From NCBI GenBank assembly GCA_041743655.1, contig JBGTMJ010000003.1, forward strand, positions 1 to 37,592: a DNA stretch of 37,592 bases. Reading direction: 5' to 3'. The DNA comes from JARIHD01 sp041743655. GTDB taxonomy: Bacteria > Patescibacteriota > Saccharimonadia > Saccharimonadales > UBA4665. Under the pieces are notes generated by a model that saw nothing but the letters and a program-made list of their open reading frames with translations, was not told the origin of the DNA and did no database searches. Positions 36,078 through 37,592 of the stretch are shown here, piece by piece; position 1 is the stretch's first letter; each line of letters begins with the position of its first letter. The translations under genes were made by a program, and so were the position numbers.

Positions 36078-37574
36078 CTAACGATTCCTGTACAAGTAGC
36101 CAGCCACAAGATTTGCTTTGGACTTACCAATTACTGCTGTTATTTCTTGCTCATTGGCTTCACGAACTGCGCTTAAACTACCGAAAACTCTTATGAGTTT
36201 TTTACGGGTAGCTGGCCCCACGCCCGGAATATCGTCAAGCGTGCTTGCTGTTTGACGCTTGCCTTTCAAGACCGAGTGGTAGCTCACGGCGAACCGGTGG
36301 CTTTCGTCTCTGACCCTTTGCAACAGCTTCACTATATCGGAATTCTTAGGTAATAATATCAACAAAAAGTCGTCACTCTCACGCAAGATTGCGTTATGTT
36401 TATACAGTTCAGGTTTAGAAACATTCACTTGCGATTTATCTAGTTGTACCACTATTTCTTCTTCTCGTTTGGCCAAGCCGATCATTGGTCTCTTAACATG
36501 TAAAGTGTCTCGCGCTTTGCAGGCTGCGGCTAATTGGCCTTTGCCACCATCAATAAGGAACAAACTAGGCAATCCCCAGTCGCGTTGATTCTTCTCGCTC
36601 AAACGCCGGGTAATTGCTTCTTCCATGTGGCCAAAATCGTTATTACCTGGCAAGTGCATTTTGAACTTACGGTACGACGCTTTATCGGGGATACCGTTCA
36701 CAAACACCACCATACTGGCCACGTTGTCTGTCCCCTGCATGTGACTAATGTCATAGCCTTCTATACGCTCTGGCACTTTTTCAAGCCCGAGCAGGTCAGC
36801 CAATCCCTGGAGCCCATGGTCCTTACTGATATCCAGGAATTCTTTGTCCGAGAATACAATCTGCGTAGCCAGCGCTTTTAATGCAAAGTATTGGTTGCGT
36901 ACTTCTGCCGCTCGTTCGAAGTCCTGCCTTTTTGCCGCGCGTTCCATATCATGCTCCATGTGCGCGAGTACTTTAGCCCGCTCACCACGCAAATACTGCA
37001 TAAGCTTACGCAGATTTGCTTTATATCTATTCATATCACCTTGGTGTTCTTCAATCCCTGGGCATAGACCCAAATGGTATTGTAAGCAGGCCCGCTTGGG
37101 TATAACTCCCTGATGTGTAGAGTACGGGAAAACACGGCGCAAATATTTAAGGGCACGCTTGACTTCACCGCCGTTGAAGTAGGGGCCAAAATATTTTGCT
37201 TTGTCATCAAGCGGGCGGCGCGTAAAGCTGACTGCGGGATGCGCGGCATCATAGCTGATACGCACATACAAGCTGCTTTTATCGTCGCGAAGCAAGATGT
37301 TATAGCGCGGCATATACCGGCGGACCATCTCAGCTTCTACGAACAGCGCATCCAGCTCGGTCTCAACTGTTGTCCACTCGGTGTCGTGAATCTCGGCGAC
37401 CAGCGCCGCCGTCTTAGGATCCCGTCGGCGCGACTCCTGAAAATATTGCCGCACACGATTGCGGAGCGAAGCTGCCTTGCCCACATAAATAATTTCCCCA
37501 CTTTTATCTTTATGGAAATAAACCCCTGGCTGGGCAGGCAGTGTCTTCAGTTTGGCAATTAACGCTTCAGTCAT
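36078..37574 (-). CDS. uvrC: excinuclease ABC subunit C
   Basis: 498 residues, dual-incision nuclease of nucleotide excision repair. GIY-YIG domain at the start (LPAQPGVYFHKDKSGEIIYVGKA), UVR motif for UvrB binding around 200-230 (KRQDFERAAEVRNQYFAL), the RNase H-like 5' nuclease domain (EGYDISHMQGTDNVASMVVF, LFLIDGGKGQLAAA) and tandem helix-hairpin-helix at the end (DIPGVGPATRKKLIRVFGS). Shorter than E. coli UvrC (610) mainly in the linker regions. TATAAT lies 12 nt before the ATG. Confidence 0.96.
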   Translation of the reverse strand: MTEALIAKLKTLPAQPGVYFHKDKSGEIIYVGKAASLRNRVRQYFQESRRRDPKTAALVAEIHDTEWTTVETELDALFVEAEMVRRYMPRYNILLRDDKSSLYVRISYDAAHPAVSFTRRPLDDKAKYFGPYFNGGEVKRALKYLRRVFPYSTHQGVIPKRACLQYHLGLCPGIEEHQGDMNRYKANLRKLMQYLRGERAKVLAHMEHDMERAAKRQDFERAAEVRNQYFALKALATQIVFSDKEFLDISKDHGLQGLADLLGLEKVPERIEGYDISHMQGTDNVASMVVFVNGIPDKASYRKFKMHLPGNNDFGHMEEAITRRLSEKNQRDWGLPSLFLIDGGKGQLAAACKARDTLHVKRPMIGLAKREEEIVVQLDKSQVNVSKPELYKHNAILRESDDFLLILLPKNSDIVKLLQRVRDESHRFAVSYHSVLKGKRQTASTLDDIPGVGPATRKKLIRVFGSLSAVREANEQEITAVIGKSKANLVAGYLYRNR

Positions 37575-37586
37575 ACTGTGTCTTTA

Positions 37587-37592
37587 ATTATA
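37587..37592 (-). promoter_or_regulatory. -10 box of uvrC at the window edge
   Basis: Perfect TATAAT, 12 nt before the ATG; the -35 region lies outside the window. Confidence 0.5.

Noticed and set aside
1..37592. CRISPR arrays, transposase or IS elements, rRNA genes
   Set aside because: No regularly spaced repeats, transposase frames with terminal inverted repeats, or rRNA sequence were found.

Overview
The window (about 37.6 kb, moderate GC) looks like a chromosomal segment of a Candidate Phyla Radiation bacterium, most likely Candidatus Saccharibacteria (TM7). The main pointers are a zinc-less 48-residue bL32, a Mur ligase with a membrane-embedded N-terminus, compact housekeeping enzymes, many short Lys/Ser-rich or membrane-anchored proteins without recognisable families, and a free-standing LAGLIDADG gene. 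TGA is used as an ordinary stop (for example at the ends of the polysaccharide deacetylase, Mur ligase and YvlD-like genes), so the code is standard and the recoded SR1/Gracilibacteria are excluded. The assignment to Saccharibacteria is an inference from gene content, not from a marker phylogeny.

Layout. 1-2.1 kb: two tandem alpha/beta-hydrolase-fold genes, the first cut by the window edge. 2.2-5.9 kb: a translation and RNA-processing block on the minus strand (bL32, nusB, a Nudix hydrolase, rnc, rpsP, khpA, trmD), split into several transcripts by internal promoters and a strong terminator. 6-10.7 kb: leuS flanked by three small membrane-anchored proteins of unknown function, one of them frame-shifted. 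10.8-15 kb: a cell-envelope cluster reading hydrolase, membrane Mur ligase, D-Ala-D-Ala ligase and polysaccharide deacetylase. 15-17.2 kb: two lineage-specific membrane-anchored proteins and two tRNA-Ala genes. 17.2-22 kb: a candidate small RNA, then ligA, a six-helix membrane protein, htpX and lemA. 22.1-23.3 kb: a divergently transcribed D,D-carboxypeptidase. 23.3-31.6 kb: an accessory-looking region with tRNA-Val, two tRNA-Leu genes facing each other, a nonsense-mutated homing endonuclease, structured leader RNAs, an FAD-linked oxidase, a GNAT acetyltransferase, a sigma-region-4 protein and several orphans. 31.7-37.6 kb: a peptide-binding protein, secG, a YvlD-like membrane protein, an M24 aminopeptidase, a degenerate EEP-family gene and uvrC.

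Common themes. (1) Many genes have an extended -10 box (TGnTAnnnT) only 6-9 nt before the start codon and no Shine-Dalgarno site, which implies leaderless mRNAs; others (bL32, khpA, leuS, the 23.5-kb unit) have clear Shine-Dalgarno sites. (2) Three of the five tRNA genes are followed at once by the same type of composite element: a long hairpin that begins in the tRNA's own ACCA, a motif antisense to a T-loop, and a second hairpin built on CTGCC/GGCAG. The two tRNA-Leu copies also end in a 15-17 nt duplicate of the tRNA 3' end. This is the most novel structure in the window. (3) Three intergenic regions look like independently transcribed structured RNAs with their own promoter and terminator. 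(4) Both bL32 and LigA have lost their zinc-binding cysteines. (5) The envelope enzymes carry unusual features: a membrane domain on the Mur ligase and a Gly/Lys-rich insertion in Ddl. All functional calls come from reading motifs by eye; no database search was possible.
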